A stretch of 5,165 bases of DNA from an uncultured Treponema sp. (GTDB lineage: Bacteria > Spirochaetota > Spirochaetia > Treponematales > Treponemataceae): contig CAMAFU010000146.1 of the NCBI GenBank assembly GCA_945833725.1, positions 1 to 5,165 on the forward strand, given 5' to 3'. Under the pieces are notes generated by a model, which saw only the letters and a list, made by a program, of their open reading frames with translations, was not told the origin of the DNA and did no database searches. The first letter of the stretch is position 1. Every line of letters begins with the position of its first letter. The translations under genes were made by a program, and so were the position numbers. Shown piece by piece: positions 1 through 5,165 of the stretch.

Positions 1-659
1 TTAAAGAAACTGGCTTTCCCCGAATTTTAAAACTTGGAAAATACGCACTTTTAAAATACGATTCCTGGCCGGATATTTCAAAAATAACGGCTGGCTCTTG
101 TTTATCATGGTATAACAAAGTTCCTGAAATTTTTATGCAGCAGGAAATGGATACAAAACTTGATTTTCAATATCTTTCAAAATTATGGCATTCCGTAAGA
201 AAAATGCCTTTGAATGTTAGGAATGCTGTAATGGACATTTTTGCTTCTGAAATTTCTTTTAATAATATACTGTGGGCTTTAAGACTGAAAGTTTATTATA
301 AAATGACCCCGGAAGAAATAACCGAAAGACTTTTTTTTGAAGACACTGGTAAAGGCGAAAATGATACTCTTGCTGGAGATGCTGTAAAAATCCTTGCATG
401 GGATACTTCACGGTTTGACGACTGGAAAAATTGGAAATACAAAAATCTTATTAACTCCTGTGTTGACGGAATGTTTTGGGAAGTTGATCCCCGATGGGTA
501 GAAAATAAAGTCTATGAAGTTCAGTTAAAAAAATATTTCTCGGCTTTTCATAAATTCCCTGTTTCATCAATGAGCCTTGTGTGCTATTTTAAAATTAAAC
601 AGAATGAACTTGACAATATCCGCCGTGTTACTGAAGGTCTGCGGCTTGGAGGAGAATAA
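1..659 (+). CDS. atpC: V/A-type ATPase subunit C (AC39/d-like), 5'-truncated by window
   Basis: The reading frame is open from the left edge (first whole codon at 3) to the TAA at 657-659, so 218 codons of the C-terminal part are present. The ATG at 135 is internal and not the true start. Subunit C is the funnel-shaped cap that couples the central stalk (D/F) to the membrane c-ring on the cytoplasmic side. Family members are usually about 330-350 residues, so roughly the first third is missing. In fragment numbering, a helical segment with an N-N-I..LR pattern lies at about 87-95, as in the repeated domains of this family. The end (about 194-213) shows the typical tail pattern Y-F-K-I-K-x-N-E-x-x-N-I-R-R followed by E-G. 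No membrane segments are seen. Its stop overlaps the atpI start by one base. A divergent DUF2764-type ATPase-associated protein is the main alternative. The identity rests on the tail motif plus context. Confidence 0.8.
   Translation, partial: KETGFPRILKLGKYALLKYDSWPDISKITAGSCLSWYNKVPEIFMQQEMDTKLDFQYLSKLWHSVRKMPLNVRNAVMDIFASEISFNNILWALRLKVYYKMTPEEITERLFFEDTGKGENDTLAGDAVKILAWDTSRFDDWKNWKYKNLINSCVDGMFWEVDPRWVENKVYEVQLKKYFSAFHKFPVSSMSLVCYFKIKQNELDNIRRVTEGLRLGGE
648..654 (+). promoter_or_regulatory. Ribosome binding site of atpI
   Basis: GGAGGAG sits four bases before the ATG at 659, inside the last codons of the subunit C gene. It supports that start over the later in-frame ATG (codon 7). Together with the TAATG stop/start overlap it suggests that translation of atpI is coupled to atpC. 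Confidence 0.8.
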
Positions 660-2638
660 TGGCAAAAACAGCTAAAATGCGTCTTGTTGAGCTTATGGTC
701 TTAAAAGAGGACATTGACGGTGTAATTGAATGTCTTGGAAAAAAGGGAAATTTCCAGTTTCAAAATCAGATCGAAAGTAATGCTGGTGCAGTAAACGAAG
801 ATGAAGAGGTACTTTCTAAATTAAAAAGTGCCAGATCTTTTCTTAATGCCAGAGATATTAATACTTCCGATTTACAGAATTTTACCAGACCTACTGAATA
901 TGACAGGGTTTTGTGCCAGAAATTTCTTTCTGTTGTAGAAAACTTGCGTTCCCGAGAAATGGAAGCTGCCAGTGAATTAAAAAAAGTCGAAGATGCCTAT
1001 AAAGAAGCAAAATCGTTTGCAAACTTAAAAATTGCATATTCTCAATTTGAGCAGATGACTTTCCTCACCATGAAAATAGGACAGATTGATCCTCAGAATT
1101 ATGACCGGATTGTTGAAGAAACGGGAGGGCGGGCAGTTGTTGTTCCTTTGGGAGAAGACCGTTCAAGAATCCTTGTTGCAACTTCAAAAAAAGGAAGATT
1201 TTCTGTAGATTCAAAATTAAAGGAAGCAGGATTTGTCAATATGGAAATTCCTCATGATTTTAAAGGTGTTCCTGATGATGTTCTTGCCGGTCTTGAAAAA
1301 CAGAAAAATGAATGTGAGAAGAAAGTTCAGCTTCTTGAAGAAGAAAAAAAGAATATGTCAAAAACCCATAAAGATTTTCTTGTAAAATTTTTAGGTGCTT
1401 TTTCTATTGGAGCACAAATCTGTTCATTAAAAAACAGCCTTGAATCAACTGATCTTGTATACAGGCTTACAGGGTGGATTCCAGAGGCTGACTGCCATTC
1501 TCTTATGAAAGAACTTGATGCCCTTTCTCAGGGAAGAGTTGCCATTAGAATTTTTGAGCCGGGGGAAGTGAATACTGTAAGAACCGGAAATGAAAAAGTT
1601 CCTGTAAAACTTCATCACGGTAAATTTATCGGTGCATTTGAAAGAATGATTTTCAGTTATGGAAGTCCTGCTTACGGAACTATTGATCCAACACCGTTTG
1701 TTGCAATGTTCTTTACGCTTCTTTTTGGAATTATGTTCGGTGATGCAGGTCAGGGGCTTGTTTTTTTTCTTCTTGGAATTTTAATGGCTGCAAAAGTCAT
1801 AAAAATCGGTAACTGGAATAAATTTGCACCTGTATTTATTGCAATCGGCTGTTCAAGTATGATTATGGGGTTGCTTACAGGGGAGTTTTTTGCCACAGAA
1901 GGTGCATTGGACGGAATTTCTCTGTTTTTAACCGGGCTTTTTGGTGAAAGCAGAACTCCGATTCTGGAAATGAAATTCTGGCAGTCTGCAAATCCTATAA
2001 ATATTATTTTTGGAATTTTCGGTTTTACTATGGCTGTAGGTTTTGTTATAAATTCCATAGGGCTTATAATAAACTTTTTGAATAAAATTGCTTCTAAAGA
2101 ATTTGGAAGTGCTTTTTTTGGAAAAACTGGTCTTGCTGGGGCACTGTTTTTCTGGTATGTGGTATTTTTTGCCCTTTCCGTTGCATTCCTTCATCATCAT
2201 CCTTCAAAATTCGACTGGTGCTTTATTGGAATTACCCTGTTTTTTGCAGCTTTCGGTTCGCCTTTTGAACGATTATTTAACGGCGAAAAGCCTGTACTTG
2301 AAAATGGAATTGGCTCTGCCCTTATAGGTGGAATCGTAGAATTAATCGAAGTAATTTCTACATACCTTTCCAACTCCATAAGTTTTGTGAGGGTTGGTGC
2401 TTTTGCTCTGGCTCATGCAGTTTTGGGATTTATTATTGCAAAAATGTGCAGTATTGCTCCTGACGCAGCTAAACTTCTGATTCTTATTGTTGGAAATGCC
2501 ATTGTAATTGTTCTTGAGGGAATGATTGTGGCAATCCAGGTTATAAGACTTCAGTATTATGAGTTTTTCTCAAAATTCTTCAACGAAACGGGGCGGGAGT
2601 TTAAACCGTTTTCCTTTGTCTATAATGAGAACCACTGA
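659..2638 (+). CDS. atpI: V/A-type ATPase subunit I (a subunit, membrane stator)
   Basis: This 659-residue protein has the usual length and two-part build of subunit I. Residues 1 to about 325 are a soluble cytoplasmic arm with coiled-coil stretches (about 95-120 and 211-240) and the family's T-G-W-I-P motif (271-275). The rest is a membrane domain with about seven or eight hydrophobic segments, near 345-360, 366-380, 388-407, 446-474, 491-510, 519-533, 577-600 and 604-630. The first membrane helix carries D-P-T-P-F (343-347), followed by G-D-A-G-Q-G (361-366). The ion-path residues are present: R578 in S-F-V-R-V-G, H586 eight residues later, and E620 and R630 ten apart. This spacing matches, from memory, R735/H743 and E789/R799 of yeast Vph1p, so the subunit looks functional. 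It supplies the ion half-channels against the K ring and anchors the E stalk. It starts at the atpC stop and ends 75 bases before atpK. Confidence 0.97.
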   Translation: MAKTAKMRLVELMVLKEDIDGVIECLGKKGNFQFQNQIESNAGAVNEDEEVLSKLKSARSFLNARDINTSDLQNFTRPTEYDRVLCQKFLSVVENLRSREMEAASELKKVEDAYKEAKSFANLKIAYSQFEQMTFLTMKIGQIDPQNYDRIVEETGGRAVVVPLGEDRSRILVATSKKGRFSVDSKLKEAGFVNMEIPHDFKGVPDDVLAGLEKQKNECEKKVQLLEEEKKNMSKTHKDFLVKFLGAFSIGAQICSLKNSLESTDLVYRLTGWIPEADCHSLMKELDALSQGRVAIRIFEPGEVNTVRTGNEKVPVKLHHGKFIGAFERMIFSYGSPAYGTIDPTPFVAMFFTLLFGIMFGDAGQGLVFFLLGILMAAKVIKIGNWNKFAPVFIAIGCSSMIMGLLTGEFFATEGALDGISLFLTGLFGESRTPILEMKFWQSANPINIIFGIFGFTMAVGFVINSIGLIINFLNKIASKEFGSAFFGKTGLAGALFFWYVVFFALSVAFLHHHPSKFDWCFIGITLFFAAFGSPFERLFNGEKPVLENGIGSALIGGIVELIEVISTYLSNSISFVRVGAFALAHAVLGFIIAKMCSIAPDAAKLLILIVGNAIVIVLEGMIVAIQVIRLQYYEFFSKFFNETGREFKPFSFVYNENH

Positions 2639-2642
2639 AAAT

Positions 2643-2677
2643 AATTTATTTTACGGTGATTCAAAATAAAATAAATT
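2643..2677 (+). repeat. Inverted repeat 1 in the atpI-atpK gap (AT-only 11-bp stem)
   Basis: AATTTATTTTA at 2643-2653 is perfectly complementary to TAAAATAAATT at 2667-2677, with a 13-base loop at 2654-2666. The stem contains no G-C pair, so it would be a weak RNA hairpin. It lacks the GC-rich stem of an intrinsic terminator. It lies just after the atpI stop and directly abuts the second inverted repeat. Confidence 0.7.
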
Positions 2678-2696
2678 CAATCTAGCAGATAGATTG
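2678..2696 (+). repeat. Inverted repeat 2 just upstream of the atpK ribosome binding site
   Basis: CAATCTA at 2678-2684 pairs perfectly with TAGATTG at 2690-2696 around a five-base loop (GCAGA). It begins on the base after inverted repeat 1 ends and finishes four bases before the atpK Shine-Dalgarno region. Its position suits an mRNA processing, stability or translation element. A terminator is unlikely: the stem is short, and the run of seven T (2707-2713) is ten bases away and interrupted by the purine-rich ribosome binding site. Confidence 0.65.
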
Positions 2697-2700
2697 TAAA

Positions 2701-2706
2701 AAGAGG
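2701..2706 (+). promoter_or_regulatory. Ribosome binding site of atpK
   Basis: AAGAGG is followed by seven T and then the ATG at 2714, a normal seven-base spacing. This supports the upstream start that includes the signal peptide, rather than a later start giving a bare 80-residue c subunit. The U-rich spacer should keep the initiation site unstructured, which fits the need for many copies of K per complex. Confidence 0.75.
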
Positions 2707-2713
2707 TTTTTTT

Positions 2714-2779
2714 ATGAACAAAAAAATTTTTGCTTTATTGGCCGCACTTTTGTGCTTTTCAACTTTCTCTGTTTTTGCT
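2714..2779 (+). other. Predicted signal peptide of subunit K
   Basis: Residues 1-22 of AtpK show a short basic N terminus (N2-K3-K4), a hydrophobic core (about 5-18) and a V-F-A site satisfying the -3/-1 rule, followed by Q-S-S-D-D. The only early cysteine (C14) follows A-L-L, which does not fit a lipobox, so signal peptidase I is more likely than lipoprotein processing. Confidence 0.75.
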
Positions 2780-3076
2780 CAGTCTTCCGATGACGCAGAG
2801 CCTAAAACTGAAGTGGCCGCAGTTCAGCAGACATCTGTTGAAGAAACGGAAACATCAGAAAAATCTTCCAGTGGCTTGAAATATATTGCGGCAGCTCTTG
2901 CTGTTTGTGTTGCATGTCTTGCTGGCGGTATGGCTGTAGGAAAAATCGGTGCGGCTGCAATGGGTGCTATGAGTGAAAATCCTGAATTGTCGGGAAAAGC
3001 CCTGCCTTTTGTAGGTCTTGCGGAAGGTATATGTTTGTGGGGATTTTTGGTTGCCCTGCTAATTATAATTCTTTAG
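2714..3076 (+). CDS. atpK: V/A-type ATPase subunit K (c-ring proteolipid) with signal peptide
   Basis: This 120-residue protein forms the rotating ion-carrying ring in the membrane. Residues 1-22 look like a signal peptide: K3-K4, a hydrophobic core, then V-F-A before Q23. Residues 23-53 form a polar, acidic, Ser/Thr/Glu-rich linker. Residues 54-120 are one c-type helical hairpin: Gly/Ala-rich helix 1 (about 55-84), a polar loop S-E-N-P-E (87-91), and helix 2 (about 96-120). The ion-binding carboxylate is E104 in G-L-A-E-G. It is a single-hairpin (8-kDa type) proteolipid, not the duplicated 16-kDa form. Cleavage would place the N terminus outside the membrane and the polar loop in the cytoplasm against the central stalk, which is the expected c-subunit topology. 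The gap before it holds two inverted repeats, and 45 bases separate it from atpF. The function is very likely; cleavage is inferred. Confidence 0.95.
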   Translation: MNKKIFALLAALLCFSTFSVFAQSSDDAEPKTEVAAVQQTSVEETETSEKSSSGLKYIAAALAVCVACLAGGMAVGKIGAAAMGAMSENPELSGKALPFVGLAEGICLWGFLVALLIIIL

Positions 3077-3077
3077 G

Positions 3078-3095
3078 CTGATTTTTCTGATTTTT
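3078..3095 (+). repeat. Tandem 9-bp duplication after the atpK stop
   Basis: Two exact copies of CTGATTTTT lie head to tail at 3078-3086 and 3087-3095, in the 45-base atpK-atpF gap. They give a U-rich stretch in the mRNA. No function is evident, and slippage or chance is a sufficient explanation. Confidence 0.6.
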
Positions 3096-3121
3096 TGACT
3101 TGAAGAATTGGAAGAAGCATT

Positions 3122-3454
3122 ATGGAATACTTTGTTATAGCGCAGCGGGAACTCGTTTTAGCTTTTAAACTTGTTGGTGTTGATGGAAAAAGTGCCGCCA
3201 GCAGAAGAGAGGCTTTAGATGCGTTTAACCGTGTAACTGGAAATGTTATTGATAATGCTATGCCTGTGGCAGAAAGACCAAAAATTCTTATTTTGTCGGA
3301 AGATGTTTCTGTAATGCTTGAAGATGAAGTTATTGCCTGGCAAAAAAAAGGAGAATTTCCTCTTATAGTGGAAATTCCTCCTTTATCTGGGCATCTTGAA
3401 GGAAAACTTTCCCTTACAGATTCTATTCGTCAGGCAGTAGGTGTTTCTGTCTGA
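3122..3454 (+). CDS. atpF: V/A-type ATPase subunit F (central stalk)
   Basis: This 110-residue soluble protein matches the usual 100-110 residue length of subunit F, a small Rossmann-like protein that binds subunit D in the rotating central shaft. It begins with a beta-strand and F-K-L-V-G-V (15-20), matching the F-R-L-x-G signature of the family. A central strand I-L-I-L-S-E-D (55-61) follows, then P-L-I-V-E-I-P-P-L-S-G (80-90), equivalent to the family's hydrophobic strand ending in I-P. The C-terminal helix is S-I-R-Q-A-V-G-V (101-108). No signal peptide or membrane segment is seen. GGAAGAAG at 3110-3117, four bases before the ATG, supports the start. It follows atpK by 45 bases. This is V-type subunit F and should not be confused with F-type subunit b, which is also called atpF. 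Confidence 0.92.
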   Translation: MEYFVIAQRELVLAFKLVGVDGKSAASRREALDAFNRVTGNVIDNAMPVAERPKILILSEDVSVMLEDEVIAWQKKGEFPLIVEIPPLSGHLEGKLSLTDSIRQAVGVSV

Positions 3455-3529
3455 AATCTGCATTGCATTTTTCAAATTGTATTTTGCGCATCCTTATGGA
3501 ATTTTACGCAGTGTTTTATAGGAACAAAA
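3455..3529 (+). other. 75-base gap between atpF and atpE
   Basis: I see no gene, strong hairpin or convincing promoter here. The gap stays open in the shared frame of atpF and atpE, with the atpF TGA (3452-3454) the only stop between them. AGGAA at 3520-3524, five bases before the ATG at 3530, is the likely ribosome binding site for subunit E. Confidence 0.6.
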
Positions 3530-4171
3530 ATGGAAGAACTCAGATCTACAGAAATTCTTGATAAAGAAATTGAAGCAGATGCCAGAAAAAAAGCGAAAAA
3601 AATTATAGAAAAAAGTGAATTTGAATGTTCTAAAATTATTGGCGAAACAGAAGAAAAGGTAAAAGCTGCTTTGCAGAAGAAAAGAAAGTTCTACGAAGAA
3701 AAACTTGCGGTTTTTGCTGCAGGAAAAGCTTCTTACATTCCTTTGGAAAAAGAACGGTTTCTTGCAGAATTTTATGATGAACAGGTTAGTGCAGCTTTAA
3801 ACAATTATTTTTCTGATGCGGGAAAAGAAAAAAGGCTTTTGTGGCTGGAAAAAAAGCTTGAAGCCTGCAGAAATATTTTGCCTCAGGGAAAGGTCTTTAT
3901 TTCCTTCTTTGGAAGTTACGACGAAGTTGATGCAAAAAAAATTGCGGAAAAATTTTTTAATGATTCATCGTGTCTGATTAAAAAAATTACATTTGAGCAG
4001 TCCGGTGAAGAAGGTGAAAAGGGGAATTCTTTTCACGAAGGTTTTATAATTGAATCAGAAAAAGGTGATTTAAAAATTCGTCTTACCCTGGATGAAGTAA
4101 TCCGGGAACTAAAAGACAGATATTCAGAAGAACTTGCCGTTACTTTATTTAAAGGAAGTTTGCCAAAATGA
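3530..4171 (+). CDS. atpE: V/A-type ATPase subunit E (peripheral stalk)
   Basis: This 213-residue protein forms the stator stalk that holds the A3B3 head against subunit I, normally as a heterodimer with a G/H-type subunit. Residues about 8-65 form a long charged helix rich in Lys, Glu and Ala with no prolines, as expected for the N-terminal stalk coiled coil. Residues about 75-213 form the globular C-terminal domain that docks on the head. They include the strand G-K-V-F-I-S-F-F (120-127), then H-E-G-F-I-I-E-S (169-176) followed by a D and the helix to L-F-K-G (206-209). This corresponds to the family pattern G-G-x-x-x-x-S-x-D-G and a final L-F. The second glycine is E170 here, so the match is moderate. 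The stop overlaps the atpA start by four bases. No partner gene (G/H) lies in the window. Identity is well supported by position and domain style. Confidence 0.88.
   Translation: MEELRSTEILDKEIEADARKKAKKIIEKSEFECSKIIGETEEKVKAALQKKRKFYEEKLAVFAAGKASYIPLEKERFLAEFYDEQVSAALNNYFSDAGKEKRLLWLEKKLEACRNILPQGKVFISFFGSYDEVDAKKIAEKFFNDSSCLIKKITFEQSGEEGEKGNSFHEGFIIESEKGDLKIRLTLDEVIRELKDRYSEELAVTLFKGSLPK
4153..4171 (+). promoter_or_regulatory. atpE/atpA overlap and atpA ribosome binding site
   Basis: AGGAAG (4153-4158) lies nine bases before the ATG at 4168. That ATG overlaps the atpE stop as ATGA (4168-4171). Such overlaps usually allow ribosomes finishing one gene to restart on the next, linking the output of E and A. 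Confidence 0.7.
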
Positions 4172-5165
4172 TAAAAGGAAAAATTACCAGAATTTCAGGT
4201 CCTGTAATTTATGCAGAAGGTTTGGGAAATTGCGGCCTTTATGATGTAGTTGATGTAGGTAAAAAAAAGATTATTGGAGAAATAATCCGTCAGAATAAAG
4301 AGCATGCTACAATTCAGGTTTATGAAGACGATACAGGAATGAAAATCGGCGAAGAAGTTGTTTCTGCTTCCCGTCCTCTTTCCCTTCATTTAGGGCCTGG
4401 ACTGGTGGGAACAATTTATGATGGAATTCAGCGTCCTCTTGAAGCCATGTATAAAAAATCCGGGGCATTTTTAATTCCCGGCGAAAGAACAGAACCTATT
4501 GATACACAGAAAAAGTGGAAATTTGAAAGTGCTGAGGAAGTAAAATCATCCTGTTCAATTTTTCCAGGAATGGTTTTAGGAACTGTACGGGAAACTCCTT
4601 CAATACTTCATAAAATAATGGTTCCGCCGGATATTCGTGGCAGTGTGCTTAATGATTTTGCCGGAGACGGAGAATATACGGTAAACGATGTAATTGCCCG
4701 TACAAATCTTGGGGAGGAAATCCGATTAAGCCAATACTGGCCTGTGCGAAAACCTCGGCCTTTTTCAAAAAAACTTACTGTAAGCCAGCCTTTAGTTACG
4801 GGGCAGAGGGTTATAGATGTATTTTTCCCTCTTTCAAAAGGCGGAACAGCGGCAATTCCTGGGGGCTTTGGAACTGGAAAAACAATGACTCAGCATGCTA
4901 TAGCCAAATGGTGTGATGCCGATTTAATCGTTTACATTGGCTGTGGCGAGCGGGGAAACGAAATGACAGATGTTTTGACTGAATTTCCTTCGCTTATTGA
5001 CCCTAGAACAGGTCGTTCCCTTATGGAAAGAACAATTCTTATAGCAAATACATCTAATATGCCTGTTGCAGCCCGGGAAGTTTCTCTTTATGCGGGGATT
5101 ACAATGGCTGAATATTATCGGGATATGGGAATGCATGTAGCTATTATGGCCGATTCTACATCAAG
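4168..5165 (+). CDS. atpA: V/A-type ATPase catalytic subunit A, 3'-truncated by window
   Basis: The window holds 332 complete codons of a protein normally near 580-600 residues. Subunit A hydrolyses or makes ATP in the A3B3 head. The N-terminal beta-barrel starts M-I-K-G-K-I and runs to about residue 70. Next come [11 protein letters not shown] (81-91) and the A-specific insertion ('bulge', about 110-190). The nucleotide-binding domain has the P-loop G-G-F-G-T-G-K-T (232-239), with K238 and T239 binding phosphates. The catalytic G-E-R follows at 260-262 (E261 is the general base, R262 is next to it). The last visible segment is Walker [11 protein letters not shown], with D329, cut off by the window edge. 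From memory, K238, E261 and R262 have the same numbers in Enterococcus hirae NtpA, so the visible part has no insertions or losses. The start is set by the ATGA overlap with atpE. Subunit B should follow. Confidence 0.98.
   Translation, partial: MIKGKITRISGPVIYAEGLGNCGLYDVVDVGKKKIIGEIIRQNKEHATIQVYEDDTGMKIGEEVVSASRPLSLHLGPGLVGTIYDGIQRPLEAMYKKSGAFLIPGERTEPIDTQKKWKFESAEEVKSSCSIFPGMVLGTVRETPSILHKIMVPPDIRGSVLNDFAGDGEYTVNDVIARTNLGEEIRLSQYWPVRKPRPFSKKLTVSQPLVTGQRVIDVFFPLSKGGTAAIPGGFGTGKTMTQHAIAKWCDADLIVYIGCGERGNEMTDVLTEFPSLIDPRTGRSLMERTILIANTSNMPVAAREVSLYAGITMAEYYRDMGMHVAIMADSTS

Noticed and set aside
135..137. ATG at 135 as the start of the first gene
   Set aside because: The frame is open upstream to the window edge, the translation there continues as plausible protein, and no ribosome binding site precedes this ATG. 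The gene is truncated by the window.
1750..2379. Overlapping open frames on the minus strand and in another + frame inside atpI
   Set aside because: They lie wholly within the membrane domain of atpI, whose conserved motifs run straight through. The products have no recognisable family features, and no ribosome binding site context supports them.
2678..2713. Hairpin plus T-run as an intrinsic terminator between atpI and atpK
   Set aside because: The stem is short and AT-rich, and the T-run is ten bases beyond it, interrupted by the atpK ribosome binding site. A terminator here would cut off essential downstream subunits.
2639..2713. Internal promoter before atpK
   Set aside because: AT-rich hexamers occur, but no -35/-10 pair with 16-18 base spacing stands out from the background.
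2744..2755. Lipoprotein signal in AtpK at C14
   Set aside because: The residues before the cysteine are A-L-L. A Leu at -1 does not fit even the relaxed spirochaete lipobox, and a V-F-A signal peptidase I site follows downstream.
4861..4884. P-loop variant (G-G-F-G-T-G-K-T) as unusual
   Set aside because: The variable positions of this loop differ among V/A subunits A (P, A or G; S, A, C or T). The G-x4-G-K-T core is intact, so it is ordinary variation.
4195..5136. Minus-strand open frames inside atpA
   Set aside because: They are antisense shadows of a highly conserved catalytic subunit, with no family features in the products.

Overview
The window is a run of six genes, all on the + strand, from a V/A-type (rotary) ATPase operon. 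The order is subunit C (5' end cut off by the window), I, K, F, E and A (3' end cut off). The DNA is AT-rich, the genes are tightly packed with purine-rich ribosome binding sites, and the I-K-F-E-A order resembles what I recall of the second V-ATPase cluster of treponemes. My best guess is a Treponema-like spirochaete. That assignment rests on memory of gene order and on protein style, not on a search, and a Clostridia-like or other anaerobe is possible.

Layout: 1-659 is the C-terminal two-thirds of subunit C, the rotor cap that joins the central stalk to the c-ring. 659-2638 is subunit I, the membrane stator with the ion half-channels. 2639-2713 is a 75-base gap holding two back-to-back perfect inverted repeats. 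2714-3076 is subunit K, a single-hairpin c-ring proteolipid that carries an N-terminal signal peptide and an acidic linker. 3122-3454 is subunit F, part of the central shaft. 3530-4171 is subunit E, the peripheral stalk. 4168 to the end is subunit A, the catalytic subunit, complete through the P-loop and up to the Walker B aspartate.

Together the genes encode parts of one machine. A (with B, expected downstream) turns over ATP. F and C (with D, expected downstream) form the rotor axle. K forms the ion-carrying ring. I and E form the stator. Subunits B, D and any G/H-type peripheral-stalk partner are not in the window. C/I and E/A overlap at stop/start codons, which suggests translational coupling. 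The gaps flanking K and before E give room for separate translational control.

There is no sign of a new biological system, mobile element, CRISPR array, tRNA or rRNA. The points worth a second look are the leader-bearing K subunit, its apparently non-sodium ion site, and the paired hairpins just upstream of it.
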